Assembly: GCF_001436505.1 (NCBI RefSeq)
Contig: NZ_AYYI01000021.1
Coordinates: 1-64,000, forward strand
DNA length: 64,000 nucleotides
Direction: 5' to 3'
Source: Loigolactobacillus rennini DSM 20253
GTDB taxonomy: Bacteria > Bacillota > Bacilli > Lactobacillales > Lactobacillaceae
Below the pieces are notes generated by a model that worked only from the letters and a program-made list of their open reading frames with translations, made no database searches and was not told where the DNA came from. The position numbers were made by a program, and so were the translations under genes. Below, piece by piece: positions 54,857 through 63,945 of the stretch (position 1 is the stretch's first letter; every line of letters starts with the position of its first letter).

Positions 54857-55978
54857 TTATGATTGGCCTAACCGCCAAGCCTGCATGATGTTAATTCCTG
54901 CTAAGCGCGCTAAAGTAAATGTTTTTTCTGTGGCAGCGGCTAAACTTAACGGTTCATTAACTAGTGGTAACACTAAATCAATGTTAGGCGTTGAGGTTAA
55001 AGCCAAGCTACGGCTGCCAACTACTGCAACAACTGCCTTACCAGCCTTTTTTGCTATTTTAGCCACTTCTGCTGGCAGTTTACCGTTTAGTGATTGTTTA
55101 TCCAGACGACCCTCACCTGTGACAACTAAATCAGCAGCTGCAACTTGTTTCGCTAAACCGATTTGTTGCAATATATAAGGTGCGCCGGCAACTAATTTTG
55201 CTTTTAACAACGTGACTAGGCCAAAACCTAATCCCCCAGCAGCCCCGGTGCCAAGTGAAGAAGCCGCGTTGATGCCGGTACGTACCTGCACTAACTGTGC
55301 ATAGCGCTGCATGGTGATATCACTACTAGGTAATTGCGCTTGGGTTAAGCCCTTTTGCTGTCCGTAAACATAGGTTGCACCTTGTGTACCAGTCAATGGA
55401 TTTTGTACATCAGTTAATCCAACTAATTCCGTTTGGCGTAAACGGGGATCCAATTGCGTTAAGTCTAGTTGCACTACCTGATCTAAACCATTTAATCCTG
55501 GTGCGACTTCTTCTTTAGTTTTAGTATAAAAATGTGCGCCTAAAGCTTGCGCCATGCCTAAGCCACCATCGTTGGTCGCACTACCGCCTAAACCAATCAA
55601 AATACGGTGCGCCCCAGTATCTAAAGCACAACGAATTAATTCGCCGACACCATAAGAACTGGCCCGCAACGGATCTTCATGACCGTGTACACTGGGTAGC
55701 CCTACCGCTGCAGCCACCTCGATCACTGCTGTTCGATCATACACACCAAACTTCGCCGTCACTGGTGCCCCTAATGCCCCGGTAACTTGACTGGTTTGAT
55801 AGTGACCATGATGCGCTGTCACCAAACTGGCCAAAGTTCCTTCACCGCCGTCAGCAACTGGCATCACGACGACTTGGGTAGTTGGTGCTACTTGTAAAAT
55901 GCCCTGTTTAATCGCTGTTCCAATAGCTTGTGAACTGCCGCTACCTTTAAATGAATCTGTTGCAATCACAATTTTCAT
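54857..55978 (-). CDS. glxK: glycerate kinase (GlxK/GarK family)
   Basis: A 373-residue type I glycerate kinase producing phosphoglycerate from D-glycerate and ATP. Family marks: N-terminal IVIATDSFKGSGSSQAIGTAI, VMPVADGGEGTL, and ILIGLGGSATNDGGLGMAQALG near 140; the C-terminal DLVVTGEGRLDKQSLNGKLP is typical. TAGGAGTAATT precedes the ATG. It is monocistronic or paired with the gene at 56022. Confidence 0.94.
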   Translation of the reverse strand: MKIVIATDSFKGSGSSQAIGTAIKQGILQVAPTTQVVVMPVADGGEGTLASLVTAHHGHYQTSQVTGALGAPVTAKFGVYDRTAVIEVAAAVGLPSVHGHEDPLRASSYGVGELIRCALDTGAHRILIGLGGSATNDGGLGMAQALGAHFYTKTKEEVAPGLNGLDQVVQLDLTQLDPRLRQTELVGLTDVQNPLTGTQGATYVYGQQKGLTQAQLPSSDITMQRYAQLVQVRTGINAASSLGTGAAGGLGFGLVTLLKAKLVAGAPYILQQIGLAKQVAAADLVVTGEGRLDKQSLNGKLPAEVAKIAKKAGKAVVAVVGSRSLALTSTPNIDLVLPLVNEPLSLAAATEKTFTLARLAGINIMQAWRLGQS

Positions 55979-56021
55979 TAAATTACTCCTAACATTGCGT
56001 CATGATGCGTGTTACAAATCA

Positions 56022-56852
56022 CTATAAAATACCACCGTGGACTTCTGCAACGTCATGAACAAGCACAAATGCTTGCGGATCAATGGCATGGATTTGTTTC
56101 ACGACTTGCGGATAACGTTGATTTTCTACTACTAACATTAACATTTCCCGTTGTGTACCACTATAGCCTCCAGCAACCTGAATTGCCGTCAAGCCACGCG
56201 CCATATCAGTTATTAAAGCAGCTTTAACTGCTGCCTCATGAGCACTCAAAACGTAAATCACGCGTTTACGATCCAGACCTGTTTCAATGTAAGACATCAA
56301 AAGCGAAGTAATCACTAAGGAAAATAATGCTAAAATAAAAACTTCCAAGTTTGCTGTCCATAAATTGCCTAAACAAATTAGACCATCAATAACTAATAAA
56401 CTCACGGCTGGTTTAATTTGAAACCATTTTTTTAAAATCATTGGTGGTACCGTCGTGCCACCACTGGAAGCATCCAACCGATATAAAATTGATACTCCTA
56501 ATGCAAAAATCATGCCACCAACAATCACTGCTAATAATTGGCTGCGCACCACCATTACCTGTGGTGTCACCGCCAAACAAATCGGCAACACAAAACTACC
56601 AAAAGCAATTCGTGCCACAGTCGCCCGTTCCAAAAAAAGATAGGCTAAAATCAATAATAAACTATTAATCACTAAAACAACCACTGAAACTGGCCAGTTA
56701 AACGCCGCTTTAAACAAAATGGCAACCCCAGTCACGCCACCAGCGGCGATTTTATGTGGTGCATAAAATAAATTAATACTAACAGCTACAATTTCCAGCG
56801 CAACGATGATTAAAAGGAGCTGCTGGATTTGGGAACGGCTAATTCGCGGCAT
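56022..56852 (-). CDS. YitT-family membrane protein (DUF161 + DUF2179)
   Basis: A 276-residue protein with five to six N-terminal helices (FYAPHKIAAGGVTGVAILF, SILYRLDASSGGTTVPPMIL) and a C-terminal cytosolic DUF2179 domain (~205-276; GLTAIQVAGGYSGTQREMLMLVVENQRYPQVVKQIHAIDPQAFVLVHDVAEVHGG). Function in Firmicutes is undefined; an export or sensing role has been considered for relatives. AGAGGTGG precedes the ATG. Confidence 0.9.
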   Translation of the reverse strand: MPRISRSQIQQLLLIIVALEIVAVSINLFYAPHKIAAGGVTGVAILFKAAFNWPVSVVVLVINSLLLILAYLFLERATVARIAFGSFVLPICLAVTPQVMVVRSQLLAVIVGGMIFALGVSILYRLDASSGGTTVPPMILKKWFQIKPAVSLLVIDGLICLGNLWTANLEVFILALFSLVITSLLMSYIETGLDRKRVIYVLSAHEAAVKAALITDMARGLTAIQVAGGYSGTQREMLMLVVENQRYPQVVKQIHAIDPQAFVLVHDVAEVHGGIL

Positions 56853-56968
56853 TAGGCCACCTCTTTTTCTGATTTAGGTCTCATTATGCCAGAAAAAGTT
56901 GGTAAATGCATTTTTGCGCATTTTCAGAAAACAGCTGTTTAAACTTGATGTGCGCCACGTTGCATAAA

Positions 56969-56991
56969 GCTTGCCTAGAAAGGAGGCAAGC
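56969..56991. repeat. hairpin containing an AGGAGG in intergenic DNA
   Basis: GCTTGCCT and AGGCAAGC form a perfect 8-bp stem around AGAAAGG. The AAAGGAGG within it looks like a ribosome binding site but no convincing frame follows. Confidence 0.5.
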
Positions 56992-57048
56992 AGTAACATC
57001 AATTTAAATGCTAATGATGTGGTCAATGACTGTTAGAATTTTTAGAAT

Positions 57049-57083
57049 AAAAAAACGAACAAGTCCGCCGACTTGTCCGTTTA
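57049..57083 (-). terminator. intrinsic terminator of the LysM/Apf-like gene
   Basis: AAACGGACAAGTC and GACTTGTTCGTTT pair with one mismatch around CGGCG loop residues, followed on the minus strand by TTTTATTC. Confidence 0.8.
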
Positions 57084-57126
57084 AATCATTATCTATTTCA
57101 ACATTTAGTTAGATTAATTCAGCGAC

Positions 57127-57834
57127 TTAGTACCAGCCGTTTGTCTGCCAGAAAGTCTTAGCAGCTGACCATGAACCATAACGTGATGTCACATAGTTGT
57201 TAGCCGCTTTTTCTTGGTTAGATGCTGAGTAATCACCATTTAAATAAGAAGCACTCAATTGATATTTACCAACATATTGGCCGTTGTTAGCAGAGTAGCT
57301 GCCGCCAGATTCCTTGTTAGCAATCCAAGCTTTTGCTGCTTCGTCTGAGCTTGATGCATTATTGCTGTTAGTTGTTGCCGCTTGTGTTTGTTGTTGTGAT
57401 GCTGCGGCTTGTGGCTGCTGCGTACTTTGCTGCGTTGAGGCTGCCTGTGTCGTTTGTGTCTGTTGCGCTGCTTGCTGCGCCGTTGCAGCTTGAGAAGCTT
57501 GTTGCGTATTAGTTGTTGTTTGTTGTGCCTGTGGCGCCGTCTGTGTGGTTTGTGCAGCTGGTTGTGTAGCTGTTGTGTGTTGCTGTGCACCACCAGGTAA
57601 AGTATAGGTATGGCCAGCAAAAATCATGTGCGTATTTGCATTAATACCATTAACTTGTTCAAAGGCAGTAATCGAAACGCCATTTTCATTAGCAATTTTC
57701 GATACGGTGTCACCTGCTTGTGCAGTTACAGTTGCAGCACTTGCTTGTGCAATACCACCAACGAATAAACTAGCTGCACCGACAGTAGATAAAACCAACA
57801 TCTTGATACGATTACTTAATAAAATAAAAATCAC
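57127..57834 (-). CDS. secreted LysM protein with Apf-like transglycosylase-type C-terminus
   Basis: A ~235-residue exported protein: signal peptide ending at ASA-ATV (~33), one LysM repeat (~36-80; VTAQAGDTVSKIANENGVSITAFEQVNGI), a ~85-residue Gln/Thr/Ala low-complexity linker, and a C-terminal domain (~165-235) with AWIANKESGGSYSANNGQYVGKYQLSASYLNGDYSASNQEKAANNYVTSRYGSW. That end matches aggregation-promoting factor (Apf) and related wall proteins of lactobacilli; Glu in NKESGG is the presumed catalytic residue. The start is unclear: AGGAG directly abuts the GTG at 57834, and the codon with ideal spacing is an ATT at 57825. Confidence 0.88.
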   Translation of the reverse strand: MIFILLSNRIKMLVLSTVGAASLFVGGIAQASAATVTAQAGDTVSKIANENGVSITAFEQVNGINANTHMIFAGHTYTLPGGAQQHTTATQPAAQTTQTAPQAQQTTTNTQQASQAATAQQAAQQTQTTQAASTQQSTQQPQAAASQQQTQAATTNSNNASSSDEAAKAWIANKESGGSYSANNGQYVGKYQLSASYLNGDYSASNQEKAANNYVTSRYGSWSAAKTFWQTNGWY

Positions 57835-58187
57835 TCCTAAATGATTTGTCTATTTGCTTGTTAATAAAATGAACCTCGACATGAAATGTTGTTGACTTAA
57901 TCAACGGTGATGATTATAGCAACTGCCTGTAACAAACAAATACCTAAATCGTTACAGAAAATGATTTTTACGCAATATTGTCACGTCGTTGTAATTTTTT
58001 GCAACACGATTTTGACGTAACGATCGTATGTTCTTATTTTGCTGGGGATGACATCAATCTATTTGAGATTACAAAAATCACGTTTTTTGCCTTAAATTGG
58101 CAAAATTTTTTTATTTTTAAGATTAAAATTCAATTAGAAAAGCTATTTTTTACGAAATTTCCTTTATTTTTTCAGAAAATTGCTAGT
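57835..58187. other. promoter region of the LysM/Apf-like gene (no gene)
   Basis: About 350 bases between sbcC and the LysM gene. An extended -10 box TGC-TATAAT is on the minus strand with TATAAT at 57918-57913, about 80 bases upstream of the LysM gene, implying a 5' leader of about 70 bases. The rest is AT-rich with no supported frame. Confidence 0.55.
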
Positions 58188-61100
58188 TTAAGCACCAAAT
58201 CCTAATTGATAGTGGACATGACTTTGACCGCTTCCAGTCGTTTTGACCTGTAGTTGATCAGGGATTCGTTCTTGCAATTCTTTAACATGGCTGATAATTC
58301 CAATTATCCGGTGCTGATTTTCTACCGTTTCGAGCGCATCCAATGCAGTTTCCAGTGCATCTTCGTCTAAAGAACCAAAACCTTCATCAATAAACAGTGC
58401 GTCAATTTCAATGCCACCTGCTTCTTGTTGAATTACTTCACCTAAAGCAAGTGCCAAGGTCAACGCCGCAATGAAACTTTCACCACCTGATAACGTATGG
58501 ACGCTACGGACAGCACCACAATTGTCATCATAAACATCGATTTCTAACCCAGTATCTGTCCGGTAGCTGCCACCTTTAGTTCTTAATTGAAATTGGTAAC
58601 GTCCCTGAGTTAATTCACTTAAGCGTTGATTGGCAACTTGTAAAACTTCCTTTAAATAGGTCTGTAAAACGTAACGTTCTAAACTTAATTTTTGCGTGCC
58701 ATCACCATTTGCCACTTCAGCTAACTGCGTTAATTCACTTAACGCAGCTAATTGTTGTTGAATACCAGTCAGCTGCTGGGTGGCTTGAGTCAAGACTTGT
58801 TGATTTTGTTGACAATCAGCCTTTAATTGGTAGTAGGCTTTTTCTCGTTGCCGCAGTACCGCTGTTACTTGGGCCAATTGCTGTTTCAAAGCGGCCAAAT
58901 CAGGTTGTTGGGTCACAGTTAACCGTTGTCGCAAACTTTGTAATTGTGCTTTAACTTGAACTAATTGTTCATGATACTGCGTCAACTGTTGTCGCTTAGC
59001 AGCCAATTGCGGTAAGGCGGCCAATAATTGCAGCAGTTGTGTCCAAGTTTTTCCTGCTGTTTGTAGTTTTTGGTCCCGTTTAGTGCGCAATTGTTGCAAT
59101 GTTTGTTTAATCAATACTAATTGTTGTGTTTGATCCTTAATCTCTGTTTGGTTGACCAAAACTGCATTGGCTGTTTGCTGTTGTTGCTGAGTTGCAGCCG
59201 CCATGGCTTGCTCTGCAGTGGTAATCGCTTGCTGCAATGTCTTTAAATGCTGTTGCAACGCAGCTTCATCAGGATAAGCTGCTGGCAATTGTGCTTGCTT
59301 GGATTGTTGCTGCGCTTTGATTTCATACTGTTGCTGTTGTGCTTGCTGCATTTGGGTTTGCTGCTTGATTCGGTGTTGTTCGTTAGTCGTCAATTCAACG
59401 TTTACTTGTGTCAACTGCTCCTGAGCACTTTCAATGTTTGCTTGTGCTGCTTGTGCCCGCTTCAAATCAGTTTGCGTTTGCTGACTTTGCTGGGCAATTT
59501 GAGCGGCCACTGCCGTGATCGATGTTGTTGCAGCTAACTCGGCTTGCCGAGCTAAAGCTGTGCAAGCTTGCTGCCAAGTTTGTCGCTGTGTGTGCAATGT
59601 TTTTACCGTACTAGCAACTTGTCCTGCCAAATTAGCGGCGGCTGCCTCAGCTTGTTGCCATTGCTGTTCTGCTCTTTGGTAGTCCTTTTCGCTGACTGGT
59701 GCTACTGCTTTTACTGCCGTCAGCGGGTGGGTGGTTGCCCCACAAACGGGACAAGGTTGTCCGGGCAGTAAGTCTTGTTGTAACCGGGCAATTTGCGTCG
59801 CTGCCCAATCACTTTTTATTTGCAAATAAGCTTGTTTCTTGATTGCCCGTTGTTGATTTAACTTTTCTAGTTGGGCCTGTTGTTGGCTAAGTGCTGCTGC
59901 TTGTGCAGTGAGTTGCTCATCTTGCTGTTGTAAGTCCTGCACCTGTTTTTGTAGCTGCTGTTGCGTTTGCTGTTGTTGTGTTAACTGCGACAACTGACGG
60001 CTGACTTGCGACGCCTGAGACAGCTTTTTTTCTAATTGCTGTCGCTGCTGTGTCAGTTTTGACTGGGCAGCAACTAATTGCTGCTGTTGCGCTGTTGCTT
60101 GCGCCACTGTTTGCTCAGCTCGCTGGGCTTGGGTTTTCAATTGCGTCAGCTCTTGGTACAGCGGCAATAATTGCTGCTCATGCTGTAGTTGCGTTTGCCG
60201 TTTAGTCTGTGCAGGTGCTTGTTGCTGCAGGGCGGTTAATTGAGCTTGCGCTTTTTTGGCAGTTTGCTGTAATGGCGTTTGTTTGGCCTGCAATCTTGCT
60301 AAATTTTCAGTTAGCGTTTGCTGCTGTTGCGTAGTTTGCTGATAACGTTGGACCAGTGCATGACAGCTTTGCGCCCATTCCAATGCACTAATTTCTTTTT
60401 GTAACGCCGTCATTTCTGGCTGTTTGGCAGTTAGTTCTGCTAAAGTTGCTTGCTTTTGAGCTTGTTCAACCAGCCACTTGGCCTGTTGTTGGGCCTGGGT
60501 TAAAGCATCCCGTTGCCTTTGTTCATCTGTTTGTGCTTGTTGCCAGCGATCCTTTGCTGTTGCCAATTGTGTTTTTAGCTCGGTAAGTTGTTGGTGCAAT
60601 GCAGCGACGACATCATTAGGGTTAGCCGCCGTCGCGGCGGTTTGATAGGCTGCCGTCCAGTGTGCTTGCTGCAAAGTGGCATTGACTTGTTGATTTGCCT
60701 TGGTCAAAGCCGCAGCTGCCGTTTGCCGTTGCTTTTTAAGCTGCTGAGCCCAATTTGCATAAATCTGAGTGCCAAACAAATGGCGCAGCACTTTTTCTTT
60801 ATGATTACTATCGGACATTAAAAATTTGCGGAATTCACCCTGAGGTAACAACACGATTTGTGCAAATTGATCAGCATCCAAATGTAGCAGCGCTTTGATG
60901 TATTGATTGACTTTCGTTACTTTAGTGAGTTCATCAACTTCTTTTTCAGCTGCATAAACTTGTAAAGTCACTTTAGCCGGATGATTGCGATAACCCTTTC
61001 CGCGCTTTTTTGGCACTAATTGGTCTGGCTGGCGCGTAACCACATATTGGCGTTGGCCGTGGGCAAAGTGCAATTCAACTTGTGTTAACTCGCCAGGAGC

Positions 61101-61310
61101 AGCAAAATCAGAACGCAACATTTTACCATCACGTTCTCGCCCAGAAGTTTCACCAAACAAGCTGTAGCATAAAGCATCAAAAATGGTCGTTTTTCCGCTG
61201 CCAGTTTTACCACTGATTAAAAATAAGGGTAAACTGTCAAAACGAGTAAAATCCACTGTTTCCTGCGCATAAGGTCCAAAATTTGTCATGGTCAGCTTTA
61301 ATGGTCGCAT
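58188..61310 (-). CDS. sbcC: nuclease SbcCD subunit C (SMC-like ATPase)
   Basis: A 1040-residue Rad50-type ATPase, the same length as E. coli SbcC (1048). Walker A GKTGSGKTT is at 34-42, the zinc hook CPVC at 520-523 between two long coiled coils, and the signature LSGGESFIAALTLALALG with Walker B ALFIDEGFGSLD lies in the last 120 residues. The coiled coils are extraordinarily rich in glutamine (many QQQ and QQQQ runs). With SbcD it cuts hairpins and blocked DNA ends. Its ATG overlaps the sbcD stop by one base. Confidence 0.96.
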   Translation of the reverse strand: MRPLKLTMTNFGPYAQETVDFTRFDSLPLFLISGKTGSGKTTIFDALCYSLFGETSGRERDGKMLRSDFAAPGELTQVELHFAHGQRQYVVTRQPDQLVPKKRGKGYRNHPAKVTLQVYAAEKEVDELTKVTKVNQYIKALLHLDADQFAQIVLLPQGEFRKFLMSDSNHKEKVLRHLFGTQIYANWAQQLKKQRQTAAAALTKANQQVNATLQQAHWTAAYQTAATAANPNDVVAALHQQLTELKTQLATAKDRWQQAQTDEQRQRDALTQAQQQAKWLVEQAQKQATLAELTAKQPEMTALQKEISALEWAQSCHALVQRYQQTTQQQQTLTENLARLQAKQTPLQQTAKKAQAQLTALQQQAPAQTKRQTQLQHEQQLLPLYQELTQLKTQAQRAEQTVAQATAQQQQLVAAQSKLTQQRQQLEKKLSQASQVSRQLSQLTQQQQTQQQLQKQVQDLQQQDEQLTAQAAALSQQQAQLEKLNQQRAIKKQAYLQIKSDWAATQIARLQQDLLPGQPCPVCGATTHPLTAVKAVAPVSEKDYQRAEQQWQQAEAAAANLAGQVASTVKTLHTQRQTWQQACTALARQAELAATTSITAVAAQIAQQSQQTQTDLKRAQAAQANIESAQEQLTQVNVELTTNEQHRIKQQTQMQQAQQQQYEIKAQQQSKQAQLPAAYPDEAALQQHLKTLQQAITTAEQAMAAATQQQQQTANAVLVNQTEIKDQTQQLVLIKQTLQQLRTKRDQKLQTAGKTWTQLLQLLAALPQLAAKRQQLTQYHEQLVQVKAQLQSLRQRLTVTQQPDLAALKQQLAQVTAVLRQREKAYYQLKADCQQNQQVLTQATQQLTGIQQQLAALSELTQLAEVANGDGTQKLSLERYVLQTYLKEVLQVANQRLSELTQGRYQFQLRTKGGSYRTDTGLEIDVYDDNCGAVRSVHTLSGGESFIAALTLALALGEVIQQEAGGIEIDALFIDEGFGSLDEDALETALDALETVENQHRIIGIISHVKELQERIPDQLQVKTTGSGQSHVHYQLGFGA

Positions 61311-62428
61311 TATTTGTCCTCCTTTCGTGCTGCTTTTAATGCGCTAGTCGCCCATTTTTCTTGCTGCGTAGTTAAAGCCTGCCCAGTAGTCTCTTTGAAA
61401 AAGTCACTCAGCAACGCTTCTGGGGCTAAGCGGCGAATCTTTTTTACCTGCGTCGGCGCAACATCCCGCCCATTTTTACGGGTTAAGCTAATGATGTGCG
61501 GATAGATTTGCCGTAATGTTTGCATCACGTTGGGAATCACTTTGGTGTCCGTTAAATTAATCGCTAAGTAAGCGTCGCGGTCTTGCTTGTTATAAAAGGC
61601 CGGTGTCGTCAGTTCCGCAAAACTTGCCGTCAGTTCTTGCAAATCACGTTTCGGCGTTAAAGGCAGAAACTGCGTTTGAAACGGATCCGTGTCCACTAAC
61701 CAGACGCCTTTTTGCTGATTAGCCTCTGAAACTGAAAACTTTAGTGGGGAGCCGCTATATTTAATCCGTGGTTCATGCAGTGCCGTTTGATTGTGTAAAT
61801 GCCCTAACGCAACGTAATCAAACTTTTGCAAAGCAGTTAGCGGCACGGCATCTAAGCCGCCAACAGTTAATGCAGTTTCAGAATCACTTTTCTGACTCCC
61901 TGCCGCAAAGAAGTGAGCCACTAACACCTGTTGCTTGTCTGGTGCAAATTGCGCTTGCATCGTCTGTACAATTTTTGGCATAGCTTGAGCAATTGTGTGA
62001 ATTTTAGGATCTGCAAAATATTCACGAGCTGCAAACGGCTCAAAATAGGGCAGTAAAAAGAATTGTGTCTTTTTAATTTCAATTGGGGTAAATGCTTGCG
62101 CTAATTTTGTATGTAAATAAAACTGTGTCGCCTTAAACCAAGGCCGGCCTGTATCTAGGCGAATGGCGCTATCGTGATTTCCTGAAATCACTAATAAGGG
62201 TAATTTTGCCTTTAAATTAATCGTCTGTAGCATCCGGTTAACTGCGGCAACTGCCTGCTCGTTAGGTAATGCGCGGTCATAAATATCACCAGCCACTACC
62301 ACCGCATCGACTTGGTACTGCTGGGCTAATTTTAAAATCTGTTGAAAAGCAGCTTCTTGTTCTGCTTGTAATGAATACGCGTGCAATTTTTTGCCAATAT
62401 GCCAATCTGCTGTGTGCAAAAAGCGCAT
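61310..62428 (-). CDS. sbcD: nuclease SbcCD subunit D (Mre11-like)
   Basis: A 372-residue metallophosphoesterase. Metal-site motifs: HTADWHIGK (5-13), VVAGDIYDRALP (~45), SGNHDSAIRLD (~82) and VALGHLHNQ (~205). It provides the nuclease of the SbcCD complex. GGAGGTG precedes the ATG. First gene of sbcDC, with a promoter at 62478-62449. Confidence 0.96.
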   Translation of the reverse strand: MRFLHTADWHIGKKLHAYSLQAEQEAAFQQILKLAQQYQVDAVVVAGDIYDRALPNEQAVAAVNRMLQTINLKAKLPLLVISGNHDSAIRLDTGRPWFKATQFYLHTKLAQAFTPIEIKKTQFFLLPYFEPFAAREYFADPKIHTIAQAMPKIVQTMQAQFAPDKQQVLVAHFFAAGSQKSDSETALTVGGLDAVPLTALQKFDYVALGHLHNQTALHEPRIKYSGSPLKFSVSEANQQKGVWLVDTDPFQTQFLPLTPKRDLQELTASFAELTTPAFYNKQDRDAYLAINLTDTKVIPNVMQTLRQIYPHIISLTRKNGRDVAPTQVKKIRRLAPEALLSDFFKETTGQALTTQQEKWATSALKAARKEDK

Positions 62429-62448
62429 GCCAACACCTCCATGACGTT

Positions 62449-62478
62449 ACCATACCTAGGGAAACATACGTTTGTCAA
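62449..62478 (-). promoter_or_regulatory. sigma-A promoter of sbcDC
   Basis: On the minus strand TTGACA (62478-62473) is followed after 18 bases by TATGGT (62454-62449), 21 bases before the sbcD start. Confidence 0.55.
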
Positions 62479-62489
62479 GGTCACTTAAA

Positions 62490-62524
62490 ATGAGGTTAAC
62501 CATCATCGTAATAGTTAACCTCAT
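62490..62524. promoter_or_regulatory. 11-bp inverted repeat just upstream of the sbcDC promoter
   Basis: ATGAGGTTAAC and GTTAACCTCAT are exact reverse complements separated by 13 bases. The repeat ends 12 bases before the -35 box and is not followed by a T-run, so an operator or activator site is more likely than a terminator. Confidence 0.5.
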
Positions 62525-62633
62525 ACCCGATTAAAATTAATTATAATCACATTTTATGACCAATTACTGGTACTTACTAGTTAATCGCTGCCGTAAACGT
62601 GGTTTAACAAGCAGCTGTTTCCGTTTGCCATGC

Positions 62634-62768
62634 TTCAACTCGGCGGTTTGCGCCATAGTTGAATGGTCAACGTCTGTAGCATGAAAGATTTTCGGCACGA
62701 AAATCTCCCTTTTTTGCGGAATAGTAGCTACAAATCGGAACCATTTGCTTCGCAAATAGCCCCGATTT
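62634..62768. ncRNA. candidate multi-hairpin structured RNA or dispersed repeat
   Basis: Three stem-loops occur in a row: TTCAACT-GGCG...CGCC-AGTTGAA (62634-62663), AGATTTTCG-GCA-CGAAAATCT (62686-62706), and AAATCGG-(4 nt)-ATTTGC-TTC-GCAAAT-(4 nt)-CCGATTT (62732-62768). A related flank extends to about 62560. A minus-strand frame of 63 codons with a TTG start covers the area but has no ribosome binding site. The DNA lies between sbcD and an unknown gene. Orientation is undetermined. Confidence 0.45.
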
Positions 62769-62797
62769 TAGGCTAATACTCAACAGCTAAGCGCTTG

Positions 62798-63127
62798 TTA
62801 AACCACTCTTTCGTCATATACTAGTTCTATTTGGCTTTTGTGGGGAGCAAAGTTTATACTGCTGATGGGTTGTTGTAATATTTTTTGGTACTCATCTAAT
62901 ACATCTGCTGGTAACGGTGTAAATTGATGCAGTTCATCAATTACTTGCGTTGTTGTGGTCATGGTTTGTAAATCAATGAAAATGCGGATCTTACCCAGTA
63001 CATCTGACAGTAAATCTGTTAAAACACTGTTGGGTTTCCCTGTTTTGTCAGTCATCACAATTTGCTGCACGTCCACTGGCACGTGATTGATGGTTACCAT
63101 TTTCAATACGTCAAATACCGTTATCAT
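62798..63127 (-). CDS. hypothetical protein, about 109 aa
   Basis: The ATG at 63127 has GAGG 8 bases upstream; a GTG three codons earlier overlaps that site. The product (MITVFDVLKMVTINHVPVDVQQIVMTDKTGKP...) is acidic with mixed alpha/beta composition and no membrane helix or signal. I do not recognise a family. It lies about 60 bases downstream of the methyltransferase on the same strand, so the two may share a transcript. Confidence 0.65.
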   Translation of the reverse strand: MITVFDVLKMVTINHVPVDVQQIVMTDKTGKPNSVLTDLLSDVLGKIRIFIDLQTMTTTTQVIDELHQFTPLPADVLDEYQKILQQPISSINFAPHKSQIELVYDERVV

Positions 63128-63192
63128 CCTCGACACCTCACCATTTTTATCGCTACTTTATCCCTCATTATAGCTGTCTAACGCTAAATAAG

Positions 63193-63945
63193 CTACCTCG
63201 AATCCAACCGCCAAAGTAGCGTCTTAAAGACATAACGTTGTTTTGCCACTATCTGTGTGCGGCCAGCAAATTTTTGTTGCAACCACTGATTAAAACGCAG
63301 CTGCTGCCGCCAATTTAATTGATCTAACCACTCAGCACGCAACATTTCAGGTGTCACTGCTTCTGTTAACTGATAAGTAAACTGCTTCTGCCACGGTTGA
63401 AAGCCCAATTGCCGAACGACTTGCTGATAAGCTGTAAAAATCGCTGCATCGTCAGTTGGATCATATTCTGGCGTTATGGTCAGTAATTTTTGAATCTCTG
63501 CTGTCAAACTATCGTGATGAACCACCGCACGATTTAACACCGCATATTTTGTTGCTAAGCGACTGAAAGCAGCCACTGCAGCGGGTTCTAAAGGGAGCAT
63601 ACTGGCAAACACCACTTGGGCGCGCGGTTTAAGCGCAAGTTGCTGCCATGCACCTAAGTTAACTGTCACATTGGTTAACTTAGCCGCTTTTATTTTCTGC
63701 TGCGCATAAGCTAACATGCGCCGTGAAATATCATTGATGATAACCTGCTGGGCAACGTGGGCAAATGGTAACGCAAAGCGTCCTGCGCCCCCACCAACAT
63801 CTAACACTTGGGCGTGTGGCAGGATTTGCTGTTGGCACAAATAAGCGGTTAAATCAGTGGTAATGACCAAACGTGATTCATTTTGCGCCGCCACATAATC
63901 TGGTGCAAATTCATTCCAAAAAGCAGCGATTTGTTGGTTATTCAT
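63193..63945 (-). CDS. class I SAM-dependent methyltransferase
   Basis: A 250-residue Rossmann methyltransferase. Motif I is VLDVGGGAGRFALPFA (~44-59), followed by VIINDISRRMLAYAQQK (motif II with acidic residue) and a motif IV region AQVVFASMLPLEP. The substrate is not evident; relatives act on small molecules. The C-terminal half is Gln/Trp-rich and divergent. The gene's upstream region is cut by the window end. Confidence 0.85.
   Translation of the reverse strand: MNNQQIAAFWNEFAPDYVAAQNESRLVITTDLTAYLCQQQILPHAQVLDVGGGAGRFALPFAHVAQQVIINDISRRMLAYAQQKIKAAKLTNVTVNLGAWQQLALKPRAQVVFASMLPLEPAAVAAFSRLATKYAVLNRAVVHHDSLTAEIQKLLTITPEYDPTDDAAIFTAYQQVVRQLGFQPWQKQFTYQLTEAVTPEMLRAEWLDQLNWRQQLRFNQWLQQKFAGRTQIVAKQRYVFKTLLWRLDSR

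Noticed and set aside
56969-57060. Small toxin-like frame after the AAAGGAGG in the hairpin
   Set aside because: The only frame starts about 20 bases after the site and reads through the terminator of the LysM gene; spacing and composition are poor.
62564-62755. Minus-strand frame of 63 codons with TTG start
   Set aside because: No ribosome binding site, and the DNA is better explained by a series of perfect stem-loops.
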